Counted from the first letter of the stretch, positions 37,613 through 48,083 are shown. The stretch: DNA of 64,000 bases from Olleya sp. Bg11-27 (GCF_002831645.1 NZ_CP025117.1:2557001-2621000); one strand, 5' to 3'. Program-made: numbers and translations. Notes: a model not told the origin generated them from the sequence alone.

Positions 37613-39502
37613 ATGAAAAAACTTCTAGTAACTACTATCGCAACAGGACTTTTATTAGTCGGTTGTAATAGTACAAAAACAACTGATAAATTAGCGTCTC
37701 AAACACCAATAGCGACAGCAATTGATTTGTCTAAAGTCGTAAACGATAAAGCCCCAGTAACGATTAACCCTGGACGTTTTACAGAGCAAACAGTAACTTA
37801 TAGATTGCCTAGAGTTGTACAAGGAACGTATTCTGTGAGTGATTTTGGTAAATATATTGACGATTTCAAAGCGGTAGATTATAAAGGAAATGAATTGCCA
37901 ACAACAAAAGTTGATACAAATACTTGGACTATTGCCAATGCAACACAGTTAGACTACATTACATATAATGCTAATGATACTTTTGATCAAGAAGTATCAG
38001 GAGGAATAGGAGGGGAAGCACCATTTTCTCCAGCAGGAACAAATATCGAACCTACTAATTACGTCTTAAACTTGCACGGTTTTATTGGGTATTTTGATAA
38101 TTTAAAGGATAGCCAATACAGCTTAGATGTTACGGCACCGGCAGATTTTAAACGTACTTCTGCTTTACAAGAAACAGGTAAAACCGTTAGTGATGATGGT
38201 AAATTGGCAACGTCTAGTTATTTTGCGCCGCGTTACTTTGATATTACTGATAATCCAATGTTTTATGGTGATTTAGATGTTGAAGAGTTCCAGGTCGGAG
38301 ATATTAAGATCGTATTAAGTGTATACTCTCCAAATAAAGTACATACAGCAGCAAGTATTAAAGCTGTTATGGAAAAAATGATGCTTGCTCAAAAAGCATA
38401 TTTAGGTGATGTAAATAGTACACCACGTTATGATATTTATTTATATTTATCTGAAGGAAAGCCAGACTCTCCTAAAGGATTTGGCGCTTTAGAGCACCAT
38501 ACGTCTACAGTGGTAGTTTTAGAAGAAAGTTCACCTTTTGAGGCATTAGCAGAAAGTATGGTTGATGTTGTTTCTCATGAGTTTTTTCATATTGTAACGC
38601 CTTTAAGTGTACACTCGGAAGATGTGCATTATTTTGACTATAACCAACCAACATTTTCTAAGCATCTTTGGATGTATGAAGGTGTGACAGAGTATTTTGC
38701 GACATTATTTCAAGTTGATCAAGATTTAATTGATAATGAAGAATTTTATGGAGATATTTTAAGTAAAATACAGACTTCAGCCAATATGGATGATAGTATG
38801 AGTTTTACAGTAATGAGTGAAAATGTACTAGACCAACCGTATGCACCTCAGTATTATAATGTATACATGAAAGGGGCTTTAATTGGTATGTGTGTAGATA
38901 TTTTAATGCGTGAAGAGAGTAATGGAGATAGAGGTATTTTATCTTTAATGAAAGAATTGTCTAATAAATATGGTAAAAACAAACCTTTTGAAGATGATAA
39001 GTTAATTGAAGAAATTACAGCAATGACCTACCCAAGTATTGGAGCGTTTTTAAATACACATGTTGTTGGAGGTACACCGATAGATTATTCTGTTTATTTT
39101 GAAAAAGTAGGATTATCTTTAGATGAAGGGCGTGTTAAAACTAATTATATACAAAATGATGGTGTTTTAATTTTCTCTCCTAATCAAGAAAATATGACGA
39201 TTCCTTTTAGCGAAGAAGTGAGTAATAACAGTTTTTGGGCAGATAATGGGGTTTTACCAGGAGATGTTATTAAAACGGTTAATGGTAAAGAATTAAATAT
39301 GGGAACAGCTCAAACCGTTATTACAGGGATGTATATGTGGCAACCAGGAACAGATATTAATGTGGTTATTGATAGAGCAGGAGAAGAGATTGTTATTAAA
39401 ACAAAAACAACGCAATCTTATACTATGGGAACTAAATTAGCAGAAAACCCAAAAGCTACTGCTCTACAAAAGGCAACAAGAAAGGCTTGGCTTAAAGGTT
39501 AA
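37613..39502 (+). CDS. M61-family (glycyl aminopeptidase-like) metallopeptidase lipoprotein
   Basis: The 629-residue protein has a lipoprotein signal (MKKLLVTTIATGLLLVGC, Cys18). An N-terminal beta domain is followed by the zinc motif HEFFH (about residue 322) and the third ligand in WMYEGVTEYFATLF. A C-terminal PDZ-like domain (NNSFWADNGVLPGDVIKTVNG) spans about 530-610. M61 enzymes remove N-terminal glycine or similar residues; this one would act in the periplasm or outer membrane. The DUF6799 gene follows after 104 bases. Confidence 0.92.
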   Translation: MKKLLVTTIATGLLLVGCNSTKTTDKLASQTPIATAIDLSKVVNDKAPVTINPGRFTEQTVTYRLPRVVQGTYSVSDFGKYIDDFKAVDYKGNELPTTKVDTNTWTIANATQLDYITYNANDTFDQEVSGGIGGEAPFSPAGTNIEPTNYVLNLHGFIGYFDNLKDSQYSLDVTAPADFKRTSALQETGKTVSDDGKLATSSYFAPRYFDITDNPMFYGDLDVEEFQVGDIKIVLSVYSPNKVHTAASIKAVMEKMMLAQKAYLGDVNSTPRYDIYLYLSEGKPDSPKGFGALEHHTSTVVVLEESSPFEALAESMVDVVSHEFFHIVTPLSVHSEDVHYFDYNQPTFSKHLWMYEGVTEYFATLFQVDQDLIDNEEFYGDILSKIQTSANMDDSMSFTVMSENVLDQPYAPQYYNVYMKGALIGMCVDILMREESNGDRGILSLMKELSNKYGKNKPFEDDKLIEEITAMTYPSIGAFLNTHVVGGTPIDYSVYFEKVGLSLDEGRVKTNYIQNDGVLIFSPNQENMTIPFSEEVSNNSFWADNGVLPGDVIKTVNGKELNMGTAQTVITGMYMWQPGTDINVVIDRAGEEIVIKTKTTQSYTMGTKLAENPKATALQKATRKAWLKG

Positions 39503-39606
39503 TTAAGTATAAAAAGTTTGGCATAAAAGTTGAAATACTTAACTTGTAGGATGATTTATAAGATTTTATAAAAATTATTCGGCTAATAAACTTAAAATAT
39601 ATAAAA

Positions 39607-39930
39607 ATGAAAAAATTAATTCTTATCGTATTTACGTTATTCTTAGGTGTAAATTCTTTGCAAGCACAAGATGCTAAACCAATTGAGGACACTAATTATG
39701 TTATTCTTTTAGATAGTAAAGTATTTCATTATACAGCAGATGGTGTTGCGCAATTAAAGGAGAATGTGACGTTACATAATGGTACAGTTGTTAAAACAGA
39801 TGGTACTTATGTCACAGACAAGAAAACACTTAAACTTAAAGATGGAGAATGTTTAGGAATGAGTGGAACTTTTTATAAAGACCAAGAAACTTTGACTAAA
39901 AAGCTTATTAAACTAATGAGTAAATCATAG
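39607..39930 (+). CDS. DUF6799-type small secreted protein
   Basis: The 107-residue protein has a signal peptide ending at LQAQ (about residue 21). Two short beta repeats follow, including LKENVTLHNGTVVKTDGTYV and LKLKDGECLGMSG, a pattern of the DUF6799 family. These small periplasmic proteins have no known activity. Confidence 0.72.
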   Translation: MKKLILIVFTLFLGVNSLQAQDAKPIEDTNYVILLDSKVFHYTADGVAQLKENVTLHNGTVVKTDGTYVTDKKTLKLKDGECLGMSGTFYKDQETLTKKLIKLMSKS

Positions 39931-39950
39931 TTAAAATCTAATATTATAAG

Positions 39951-39984
39951 AAAAGCCTAATCGTATGATTAGGCTTTTTTTTAT
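39951..39984 (+). terminator. Bidirectional terminator
   Basis: The stem AAAAGCCTAATC / GATTAGGCTTTT around GTAT is followed by a T-run; it separates convergent genes. Confidence 0.85.
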
Positions 39985-41177
39985 TTTGCTATGGTAAATT
40001 TAAATGTGCTGCCTGTGCCTACTTCAGATTGTAAAGCAATGGACCCACCAAGTTTTTTTACCAAGCTTTGGACGGTAAATAAACCAATACCTGTACCTTT
40101 TTTTCCTGAGGTATCTATTTGGTTATTGTTATTAAATAACTTGAACACTTCTTCTTGTTGATTATCAGGAATACCATTACCATTGTCTGTGACAGAAAAA
40201 AGATAATGCTGTTTATTTTCGATATAGTTTAATAAAACTTCTGGATTAGATTTTTTGTTATATTTTAAAGCATTATCTACTAAATTTATTAATATTTGGG
40301 TAATTGCAGCCTTATTAATAAATGCATTTTGAGTGTTGCTATTTGTTTTAAATTGGTTATCATCCAACATGTGCATACGTTGTACACTATCAAACAATTG
40401 ATCGATACTTACTAATTCTTTATCTGCTCGTAGTAATTCATTAGTCTTATAATGCATTAATATACCATCAATATAGTCTTTTAAAGATTCTGCAGATTCT
40501 TCAATATAGTTGATAAATTCAACAGACTCCTCAGTAAACGTATTACCTTCTTCTTCTTTTAGAAAATTGGTTAACGAAATGATATTGGCTAATGGTGATT
40601 TTAAATCATGTGAGACATGACTTGCAAATTTATTTAGTTCGTTATTTCGATCAATTAATTCTTGCTTTGTTTCATCTAAAAGCCTGTTGTTAAGTCTTAA
40701 TTCAAACAAATTCATGACTTGTTTAGAAATTGTAATTAAAGCTTTTTTTTGTAAACTAGTCAGTTGTCTTGGTTTGTGGTCATACACGCATAATGTTCCT
40801 AAAGCTAACCCGTCCTGGTCTCTTAATGGTACCCCCGCATAAAAAATAGCCTTATAACCATTAACTAAAGGATTATCTTTAAAACGGATATCTTGTCTGG
40901 AGTCTTCAACAATAAAAATGTCGTCTTCATTTAAAATGGCATGTCCACAAAAAGAGATGTCTCTTGGTGATTCTTGCAGATCTAGACCATGGTGCGATTT
41001 AAAGAAATTACGATCAGCATCTAATAATGTAATTAATGAGATGGGAACATCGCATATGGTCGCTACCAAACTGGTAATGTTGTCAAAATCACTTTCCGGA
41101 AGTGTATCTAGTAGTTTATATTTTTGTACAGAAGAGACACGTTCAAGTTCATTTATAGGAAAACCAGGTTTAATCAT
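39981..41177 (-). CDS. GAF-domain sensor histidine kinase
   Basis: The 398-residue cytosolic kinase has an N-terminal GAF domain at about 25-165 (SLVATICDVPISLITLLD, ISFCGHAI, YAGVPLRDQDGLALGTLCV). A dimerisation helix has the phospho-acceptor SHVSHDLKSPLANII (about residue 190), and the HATPase domain has NLVDNALKYN, VTDNGNGIP and GTGIGLFTVQSLV. It has no membrane segment. The ISFCGHAIL pattern is typical of GAF domains in two-component and GGDEF proteins of this phylum. No response regulator gene is adjacent. Confidence 0.9.
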   Translation of the reverse strand: MIKPGFPINELERVSSVQKYKLLDTLPESDFDNITSLVATICDVPISLITLLDADRNFFKSHHGLDLQESPRDISFCGHAILNEDDIFIVEDSRQDIRFKDNPLVNGYKAIFYAGVPLRDQDGLALGTLCVYDHKPRQLTSLQKKALITISKQVMNLFELRLNNRLLDETKQELIDRNNELNKFASHVSHDLKSPLANIISLTNFLKEEEGNTFTEESVEFINYIEESAESLKDYIDGILMHYKTNELLRADKELVSIDQLFDSVQRMHMLDDNQFKTNSNTQNAFINKAAITQILINLVDNALKYNKKSNPEVLLNYIENKQHYLFSVTDNGNGIPDNQQEEVFKLFNNNNQIDTSGKKGTGIGLFTVQSLVKKLGGSIALQSEVGTGSTFKFTIAK

Positions 41178-41197
41178 TTAAGGATGAAATGTTACTT

Positions 41198-41228
41198 ATT
41201 ATGCTATTATGCTATTATGCTATTATGC
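41198..41228. repeat. Short 8-bp tandem repeat
   Basis: Four near-perfect copies of ATTATGCT lie in the 83-base gap upstream of the histidine kinase gene. They sit where its promoter should be, so slipped-strand copy changes could alter expression. Confidence 0.8.
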
Positions 41229-41260
41229 GTAAAAATACTGATAATTTGGTTTTTATAACG

Positions 41261-42025
41261 TTAAAATTTTTCAAAAACACCTAAACCAAATAAAGCAAAA
41301 TCATATTTTACTGGGTCATTTTTATCTAATTGCCTTAAAGCAGTGTCTAATTCGGCTAAAGCCTTACCATCATTTTGTTTACGTTTTAAAAGCCCTAATT
41401 TTCTAGCGACGTTTCCAGAATGTACATCTAAAGGACATGATAATTGAACAGGAGATAAACTGGTCCAAATCCCCAAGTCCACATTAGTATTGTTTGGTCT
41501 AACCATCCAGCGTAAAAACATATTGATACGTTTAGCAGCACTATTTTTAAGAGGATCACTAATATGTTTTTGTGTGCGTTGTAAATGTTCTATTTCGAAG
41601 AAGGTTTGTTTAAAATGATGTATTGACAGTTGTAAGCTGTCTTTTTCAGCATGTTTAGCAAATACGGCTTCTAAACCTTCGTGATTGGTGTAAATGTGTT
41701 GTAAACCTTTAATAAACGTTATAAAATCAAGACCATTAAATGTACGATGTACAAAAGGTTCTAATTTTTCCAAATCAGACTCTTGATGGTTCATGACAAA
41801 ATCAAATGGCGATTGTTCTAATAATACCATCATTTTATGACAATTGGTAATGATACTTTTCCTGTTTCCCCAGGATATAGTAGCACTTAAAAAACCAGCA
41901 ATTTCAATATCTTCTTTTTTGCTGAATAAATGTGGAATTTGAATGGGATCACTAGTTATAAAATCGGGCTTATTATACTGTTCTACTTTATTGTCTAGAA
42001 AATCTTTAAGGTCTTTTTTATTCAT
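41261..42025 (-). CDS. TIGR02757-family protein
   Basis: The 254-residue soluble protein has the family start (MNKKDLKDFLDNKVEQYNKP) and the block EIAGFLSATISWGNRKSII, then FVHRTFNGLDFITFIKGLQ, RINMFLRWMVRPN and LSCPLDVHSGNVARKLGLL. This is a conserved Bacteroidetes family (DUF2400). The latter motifs resemble a helix-hairpin-helix DNA glycosylase-like fold, but activity is unproven. It lies 12 bases from a lipoprotein gene upstream. Confidence 0.88.
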   Translation of the reverse strand: MNKKDLKDFLDNKVEQYNKPDFITSDPIQIPHLFSKKEDIEIAGFLSATISWGNRKSIITNCHKMMVLLEQSPFDFVMNHQESDLEKLEPFVHRTFNGLDFITFIKGLQHIYTNHEGLEAVFAKHAEKDSLQLSIHHFKQTFFEIEHLQRTQKHISDPLKNSAAKRINMFLRWMVRPNNTNVDLGIWTSLSPVQLSCPLDVHSGNVARKLGLLKRKQNDGKALAELDTALRQLDKNDPVKYDFALFGLGVFEKF

Positions 42026-42037
42026 TTAAGATGGTTC

Positions 42038-42610
42038 TTATTCTATAATATAAGTATTAGAAGTCACTGTAAATGTGTCTTCATTAGAGTTTTCAATTGT
42101 AATAGTTAGTTTAAACGCTGTTGGGGATACAATTGTATCATTAAAAAATAGTGTTATTAAGTCTGGTGATTGTTGGAAGGGGTTATCCTCAGTGTTTGTA
42201 GGATTATAAAATTCGATGATTTCAAAACTATTGTCGCGATCATAATAAGAAAACTTCATAATCTCATTAAGACTTTCACCAGCTATAATACCATTAATAT
42301 CTTGGTCGGCAGTAATATTTAAGTTAGTAAACTCATGCTCATAGATATAAACATTATCGGGACAAGTGGTTGCTAAAGCAGTGTTGAAATTGAAGTTAGA
42401 GGTATTTATTGTAGTAATATCTTGATAGTCGTAAATAAAGTTTACGTATAGTAATAAGTCTTCTGAAGTTGTGGTTATGACACCATCAGTTTCGTCATAT
42501 ATGACAAGAGATTGTAGATGCACTCTATAAGTTTTTTCCTTACAACAAGAAAATAAAATTAATTGAAGGCCTAGAAAAAATAGGAGGGCATACGACGTTT
42601 TTTTTAGCAT
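42038..42610 (-). CDS. Hypothetical lipoprotein
   Basis: The 190-residue protein has a lipoprotein signal (hydrophobic ALLFFLGLQLILFSCC, lipobox Cys22 or Cys23). The mature part is beta-rich and acidic (ITTINTSNFNFNTALATTC, ADQDINGIIAGESL) without a recognised motif. The CPBP gene ends 62 bases away. Function unknown; a surface or periplasmic location is likely. Confidence 0.65.
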   Translation of the reverse strand: MLKKTSYALLFFLGLQLILFSCCKEKTYRVHLQSLVIYDETDGVITTTSEDLLLYVNFIYDYQDITTINTSNFNFNTALATTCPDNVYIYEHEFTNLNITADQDINGIIAGESLNEIMKFSYYDRDNSFEIIEFYNPTNTEDNPFQQSPDLITLFFNDTIVSPTAFKLTITIENSNEDTFTVTSNTYIIE

Positions 42611-42672
42611 TGCTTTTATTTATAGATGCAAAAGATCTGTTTTGGTTGCGTTAAAAAACAAGTTTTAGTTTT

Positions 42673-43218
42673 TTAGCTCATCAATAAGACAGAAGGAATA
42701 ATTATAACGCCGTTATAACTGGCATGTAATAGCATGGAGTACACTAGTCCTAAACGCACCCGGATGTAACCAAAAATGAATCCTACAACTATTTGAGGCG
42801 CTACTAATAGTGGCGATAATAGTAATATTTTTGGTGTAATCTCAAAATTTAAGATGTGAACGTAACCAAAAAGTATCGTAAAGGAGTAAAAAGCTATTTT
42901 AAAATGTTTTTTATTGAATAACGTTATTGGCCCTCTAAAAATTAGTTCTTCAATAATTGGGGCAACGATTACCGCAGTAAATATGATATAAATTCCAGCT
43001 TTTTCTTCAAAAAGCTTATTCATGGCATGCGTGTCAGAACTATAAACACCCACAGCTTCAAGTACAGCAATTAAAACACCAAACCCCAATCCAAGTACTA
43101 GACAAAGAGGGACACATTGTAATACAATACCAAACTTTTGTTCAAAGGTGGCGTATTTTAAATGTTTTGGACGTGGATTTTTAACATAAGCAAAAATAGA
43201 CTCAAATAATTTGATCAT
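42673..43218 (-). CDS. CPBP-family intramembrane metalloprotease
   Basis: The 181-residue protein has several membrane segments and the CPBP motifs: APIIEELIFRGPI (EExxxR) in one helix, FTILFGYVHI (FxxxH), and LVYSMLLHASYNGVI (HxxxN) near the C-terminus. These residues form the glutamate/histidine active site of the Rce1/CPBP family. The substrate is unknown. It is 3 bases after the LolD-like gene, so they are probably cotranscribed. Confidence 0.87.
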   Translation of the reverse strand: MIKLFESIFAYVKNPRPKHLKYATFEQKFGIVLQCVPLCLVLGLGFGVLIAVLEAVGVYSSDTHAMNKLFEEKAGIYIIFTAVIVAPIIEELIFRGPITLFNKKHFKIAFYSFTILFGYVHILNFEITPKILLLSPLLVAPQIVVGFIFGYIRVRLGLVYSMLLHASYNGVIIIPSVLLMS

Positions 43219-43221
43219 ATA

Positions 43222-43881
43222 TTAAATAATATTTCCGTCCACCATGGTTAATTTTCGGTCTGCCAGATTAGCTAATTCTTCGTTGTGAGTAACAATAACA
43301 AAGGTTTGCCCAAATTGATCTCTTAATTTAAAAAATAGATTATGTAAATTTTCAGCACTTTCACTATCTAAATTCCCTGAAGGTTCATCAGCAAAAATTA
43401 ATTCAGGATTATTTACTAAAGCTCTAGCAACAGCAACACGTTGTTGTTCTCCACCAGATAATTCGCTAGGTTTATGGTTGTGCCTATGAGACAATCCTAA
43501 AAAGTCTAATAATTCTTTCGCTCTACTATCGGCTTCAACTTTACTGGTTCCTTTTATAAAAGCTGGAATACAGACATTTTCTAAAGCTGTAAACTCTGGT
43601 AAAAGTTGATGAAACTGAAATATAAATCCAATATGCTGGTTTCTAAACTGTGCTAATTGTTTTTCGGTTAAACCGGTAATATCCTTCCCATTAATTTCTA
43701 GTTGGCTTTGTTTTTTATTTTCAATAAAATCAAGCGTTCCTAAAATTTGCAATAATGTCGTTTTTCCTGCGCCAGAAGCTCCGACAATAGACACTATTTC
43801 TCCTTTTTTTATGTGGACATTTACACCTTTTAATACGTGTAAATCGTCATAATACTTATGTATATTTTTTGCTTTAATCAT
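43222..43881 (-). CDS. LolD-like ABC transporter ATP-binding protein
   Basis: The 219-residue ATPase has Walker [15 protein letters not shown]-loop [18 protein letters not shown], signature [15 protein letters not shown], Walker [14 protein letters not shown] and the H-loop IVTHNEEL. It falls in the LolD/MacB/FtsE-like group that powers lipoprotein release or related envelope export. The membrane partner is not adjacent, which is common for LolD in this phylum. Confidence 0.9.
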   Translation of the reverse strand: MIKAKNIHKYYDDLHVLKGVNVHIKKGEIVSIVGASGAGKTTLLQILGTLDFIENKKQSQLEINGKDITGLTEKQLAQFRNQHIGFIFQFHQLLPEFTALENVCIPAFIKGTSKVEADSRAKELLDFLGLSHRHNHKPSELSGGEQQRVAVARALVNNPELIFADEPSGNLDSESAENLHNLFFKLRDQFGQTFVIVTHNEELANLADRKLTMVDGNII

Positions 43882-43932
43882 AGATACTTGTAAGGTACGG
43901 AAAATACTACTTTAAATATTGTTAGGCAACAA

Positions 43933-46395
43933 TTAACTGGTTTTGGTTTTTCTTTTAAAAACATTTCTTAAATCACTATAATCAATGAAGTAAACTAATT
44001 TTAACGAAAACGTATTACGCTGTTGTTGTTTAAATAAATCGTCAGTGCTGTCAAAAAAGCTAGCTTCCGAGTTGTTAGATAAATTAAAAATTTGATTTCG
44101 GTATAATGCAGTCAGTTGGCTTCCAGGAGCAAATTGCCAGGTGTAACTTAAATCCAAATTCCAAGTATTAAAGCTAATGTCCGGATCAAAATCAGGGTCA
44201 CTACTAATCGTGTTTTTAGTATAGATATCCGATTTACTTAGGGTTCCATTGTTTTGTAATACATACAGGTTATTATCATAAGTAACGGTGCTCAAGTAGT
44301 TTCTAAAACTTAACGTTAATGCATTAAAGGAGTTAAAGTTATAACTACCAGAGATACTTGCTGTCATGTCTATACGATCCCGTTGTCCAAATAAAATCCT
44401 GCCGTCAATCTCTTGGCCATTTACATAACCTCGGTCTGCGGTATAATTGTCGTAATCAAAACCTAGTACCATTAAAAATTTGTCATTAAATTTAAATCTT
44501 GGATTTACCCCAAACCAAACATTATTAAAATTTTCACGTGTTTGATTAAATAAGCGCCCATACCCAAGGTTAGCGTCAATCGCAAAAAACAAGTTGTAAT
44601 TACTAGAAATCCACATGTTGGTTTGTGCATAATTTTCGGTAACAAAGTAACTATCAAACCCATTTCTAGGCTCAAAATAATCATATTGTTTACCAATATT
44701 CCAATTAGAGTTAATTCCTAAATTATGAAGTGTTTTGGTTTGCCCATTAAATTCTATGCCAGTATTTGCTCCCGTAAAAGTATTCGGATTAGCCAGTTGT
44801 TCGTAGTTTAGCCAAGCACCCAAATAGGTGTTATTAAAATTTTTACTAGGCTCAAAAGTACGGTAACTAATATCTGTCCCATAGTTACTATAATTATTTC
44901 TGAAGAGGATTCCTAAATCGTTGATGTCATAATTTTCATCAGCATAACTGTAATCAATACTATATCTAAGTTTTCCACTGTTTTTACCCACAGCAAACTG
45001 TGCATTATAACCATTTTCTTTATCAGGAACGTCATTAAACGTGCTCATTTTAACTTCGGCTACAGCCCCATAGGTATTGTTTTTATTGACTAAATCTAAT
45101 AGCAACCCAGTAACGTTGGCATCTCTAAAATCGCCATCTCTGGTTACATTTGTATTAATTAAGGTTACAGAAGAGTTTTTATTAAATTGTTGGTCTAAAA
45201 CCATGATATTATAATTAGCTAGAGGTTCTACCACTTGATTTCGTTTTCCTCCAGTTTCTGCGTCAGTAATGGATACTTCTGTTTTTTCTGTGATAGCATT
45301 AAAAAAACCAATACCTAATCCATTTTTTGTACGTCCCGATACTTTTACAGCATTTAATAATTGTACTTTTTCTGGGTACTCGTGTACAGACTCGTTATCG
45401 TTTAAATTTAATCGTCCGCTTGGACTGTTTCCAACACGTCTGGAATAAAATAAATTACCTTTACTAAATAAATCGACACCTTCGGTAAAAAATTGACGTT
45501 GCTCAGAAAATTGTTGTTCAAAAGGTCCTAAGTTTAGTTGTACATCGTCAAAACCTGCTTGGCTAAAATCTGGAATTAGGGTAGCATCTAAGGTTAAATT
45601 TTCTGTAATACCATATTTAATGTCTAAACCTGCAGCAAAATCAGAATCAGTCTGACCGTCATAAGTACTAACTAATCCTGAAGCATAAGGAAAAAAGCTT
45701 AATCGGGTAGGTGGTGTGATGTTTGTAATACCTTTTAATTCGGCATTATAAAGACCAACATTTCCTTTAGTGACATCAATAGCACTCCAAGTCATTTGTT
45801 CACGCGTTTTTCTGTAATGTCTATGAAACTGGATTCCCCAAGTTGGATCTTCTTGTTGCGTAAAACGTAATGCTCTGTAAGGTATTTTGATTTCTACGAT
45901 CCAACCATCCTCAACTATTTTTGTACTACTTTCCCATACGGCATTCCATCCAAAATCCTCTCCGTAATTTGGACTCTCCACAGCATCTGCTTGTGTGCCT
46001 GAACTAAACACGAAAAATTCGGTATTGTTTTGTGCATCATTATTAGGATTAAAAATTAACCCAAAAAAGTCAGATTGCCCAAAATTATCACGTTGTGTAA
46101 ATTGACGCATAATGTCTTCTGGCTTATCATAGCAATAGGCCGCTACGTAAATACCAGAATCGTCATAAGTCATTCTAACTTTAGTCTTTTTATCTGCTGT
46201 AGCTGTGTCTCCAACATCAGGCTTAAATTCGGTAAAATCTGTAGCTACTTGAGCATTAATCCAAGCTTTATCGTCTAAAACACCATCTATTTTTGGCGGG
46301 TATTCAGTACGTTTTATTTGATACGATTTTTTATCTTGTGCTATTGATTGATAGGACATTATTATTGCGAAAAAGAACAGTAAGTAAGGTTTCAT
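43933..46395 (-). CDS. DUF5916 protein with CBM9-like domain and outer-membrane barrel
   Basis: The 820-residue protein has a signal peptide ending at SIAQ (about residue 19). A CBM9-like beta sandwich follows at about 25-220 (PPKIDGVLDDKAWINAQ, VRMTYDDSGIYVAAYCYD, VEIKIPYRALRF). The rest is a beta barrel of DUF5916 type (FEQQFSEQRQFFTEGVDLF, LFYSRRVG, and a terminal FSLKLVYFIDYSD strand). It probably sits in the outer membrane and may bind or import glycans. A TAGTTTTG box upstream (46471-46464) may be its -7 element. Confidence 0.88.
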   Translation of the reverse strand: MKPYLLFFFAIIMSYQSIAQDKKSYQIKRTEYPPKIDGVLDDKAWINAQVATDFTEFKPDVGDTATADKKTKVRMTYDDSGIYVAAYCYDKPEDIMRQFTQRDNFGQSDFFGLIFNPNNDAQNNTEFFVFSSGTQADAVESPNYGEDFGWNAVWESSTKIVEDGWIVEIKIPYRALRFTQQEDPTWGIQFHRHYRKTREQMTWSAIDVTKGNVGLYNAELKGITNITPPTRLSFFPYASGLVSTYDGQTDSDFAAGLDIKYGITENLTLDATLIPDFSQAGFDDVQLNLGPFEQQFSEQRQFFTEGVDLFSKGNLFYSRRVGNSPSGRLNLNDNESVHEYPEKVQLLNAVKVSGRTKNGLGIGFFNAITEKTEVSITDAETGGKRNQVVEPLANYNIMVLDQQFNKNSSVTLINTNVTRDGDFRDANVTGLLLDLVNKNNTYGAVAEVKMSTFNDVPDKENGYNAQFAVGKNSGKLRYSIDYSYADENYDINDLGILFRNNYSNYGTDISYRTFEPSKNFNNTYLGAWLNYEQLANPNTFTGANTGIEFNGQTKTLHNLGINSNWNIGKQYDYFEPRNGFDSYFVTENYAQTNMWISSNYNLFFAIDANLGYGRLFNQTRENFNNVWFGVNPRFKFNDKFLMVLGFDYDNYTADRGYVNGQEIDGRILFGQRDRIDMTASISGSYNFNSFNALTLSFRNYLSTVTYDNNLYVLQNNGTLSKSDIYTKNTISSDPDFDPDISFNTWNLDLSYTWQFAPGSQLTALYRNQIFNLSNNSEASFFDSTDDLFKQQQRNTFSLKLVYFIDYSDLRNVFKRKTKTS

Positions 46396-46568
46396 TTAGT
46401 TTTTGATTGATGATTACTGTAGTAAAGACCTTGTTTTTTTTTCTTTGTTACAGTATTAGGCTACAAAACTAAATTTGATGTTAAATTATACTCATAATTA
46501 AACGTTAAAATTAATTTTGTTTATACAGTGATAAATGTAAGCTATGCGGAAATAGTTATTTTTATAAA

Positions 46569-47123
46569 ATGAAAGAAGAAAATTTACAAATAGCGACGTT
46601 TGCAGGCGGTTGCTTTTGGTGTACAGAAGCCGTTTTTTTAAGAATTGAAGGCGTGGAAAAGGTTGTTTCCGGGTATACGGGAGGTACTATAAAAAATCCG
46701 GCTTATCGAGAAATTACAACAGGGAGAACGGGACATGCTGAAGGGATTCAGATATTTTATGATGAAAATAAAGTAGGGTATACAGAGTTACTAGAACTTT
46801 TTTTTGCAACACACGATTCCACAACTTTAAACAGACAAGGACATGATGTAGGAACACAATATAGATCTGCTATTTTTTACAATTCTGAAATCCAAAAAGA
46901 AAAGGCGGAAGATTTTATTAATTTACTAGAAAGAGAAACCGTTTTTGATAATCCAATTGTAACGGAGGTTACAGTATTAGGCCCTTTTTATATCGCCGAA
47001 GATGCGCATCAAACGTATTACGACAGAAACAAGGAAGCGTCTTATTGTCAATTTGTAATTGATCCAAAAATTAATAAGATTAAAAAATATTATAGTAATA
47101 AATTAAAAGAAAAACACGTTTAA
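46569..47123 (+). CDS. msrA: Peptide methionine-S-sulfoxide reductase A
   Basis: The 184-residue cytosolic protein has the catalytic motif [11 protein letters not shown] (Cys in GCFW), then [45 protein letters not shown] and [11 protein letters not shown]. It reduces methionine-S-sulfoxide in proteins, repairing oxidative damage. It is 2 bases before folE and probably cotranscribed with it. Confidence 0.96.
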   Translation: MKEENLQIATFAGGCFWCTEAVFLRIEGVEKVVSGYTGGTIKNPAYREITTGRTGHAEGIQIFYDENKVGYTELLELFFATHDSTTLNRQGHDVGTQYRSAIFYNSEIQKEKAEDFINLLERETVFDNPIVTEVTVLGPFYIAEDAHQTYYDRNKEASYCQFVIDPKINKIKKYYSNKLKEKHV

Positions 47124-47125
47124 AG

Positions 47126-47722
47126 ATGCCATATAAACAATTTGAGGAGTATAATATTAAAGTTACCGAAGATGTCAAAGAACGTTATAAAAATATTATT
47201 GAAGATTTAGGTGAGGATACAAAACGAGAAGGTTTACTAAAAACACCAGAACGTGCGGCTAAGGCTATGCAATTTTTAACGCAGGGTTACGATCAAGATG
47301 CGGCCGAAATATTAAGAGGCGCTATGTTTAAGGAATCTTATAATGATATGGTTATTGTAAAAGATATCGAATTTTACTCACTTTGCGAACATCATATATT
47401 ACCATTTTTTGGAAAAGCACATATTGCCTATATTCCAAATGGTCATATTGTAGGATTAAGTAAATTACCACGAATTGTGGATGTTTTTTCTAGACGTTTG
47501 CAAGTACAAGAGCGCTTAACACATCAAATATTAGATTGTATAAATGATACGTTAAAGCCAGAAGGTGTAGCGGTAGTTATTGAAGCAAGTCATATGTGTA
47601 TGCAAATGCGTGGGGTACAAAAACAAAATAGCGTCACAACAACTTCAGGGTTTAGAGGGGCTTTTGAAAATATTGAAACTCGTACAGAATTTTTAAATTT
47701 AATAAGCGCTAAGTTAAGTTAA
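47126..47722 (+). CDS. folE: GTP cyclohydrolase I
   Basis: The 198-residue protein has the family motifs [16 protein letters not shown], the zinc ligands in [21 protein letters not shown] split over residues 90-110, [20 protein letters not shown] and [14 protein letters not shown]. It makes dihydroneopterin triphosphate from GTP, the first step of folate (or pterin) synthesis, as a homodecamer. Confidence 0.96.
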   Translation: MPYKQFEEYNIKVTEDVKERYKNIIEDLGEDTKREGLLKTPERAAKAMQFLTQGYDQDAAEILRGAMFKESYNDMVIVKDIEFYSLCEHHILPFFGKAHIAYIPNGHIVGLSKLPRIVDVFSRRLQVQERLTHQILDCINDTLKPEGVAVVIEASHMCMQMRGVQKQNSVTTTSGFRGAFENIETRTEFLNLISAKLS

Positions 47723-47775
47723 TATTTTTGGAATACTATTTGCTTTGTATAGCATACAATTACAAATTATTTTAA

Positions 47776-48078
47776 ATGAATTTTAACGACACAAACAAAT
47801 ACACAAAACTATTTTTAGGGCTAATCTTTGATGCCTTAGGCTATGTTTCTTTTATTATTCCAGGTATTGGCGAATTTGCCGATATTGTTTGGGCGCCAGC
47901 GTCCGCTTGGTTAATGACGAAGTTATATAAAGGCCGCACCGGAAAAATAGCAGCTGTTTTTAGTTTTATTGAAGAAGCGTTGCCCGGGTTTGATATTATT
48001 CCATCCTTTACCCTTATGTGGTTATATACTTATGTATACAGCAACAAAGCAAAAGACAAGACTATTACAGCTAATTAA
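47776..48078 (+). CDS. Small conserved membrane protein
   Basis: The 100-residue protein has the pattern LFLGLIFDALGYVSFIIPG, IGEFADIVWAPASAWLMTKLY, ALPGFDIIPSFTLMWLY, giving two or three membrane segments with conserved aspartates (FDALG, FADIVWAP). Such proteins are frequent in Bacteroidetes with no known role. It has a weak terminator after it, shared with the convergent gene. Confidence 0.7.
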   Translation: MNFNDTNKYTKLFLGLIFDALGYVSFIIPGIGEFADIVWAPASAWLMTKLYKGRTGKIAAVFSFIEEALPGFDIIPSFTLMWLYTYVYSNKAKDKTITAN

Positions 48079-48083
48079 AAACC

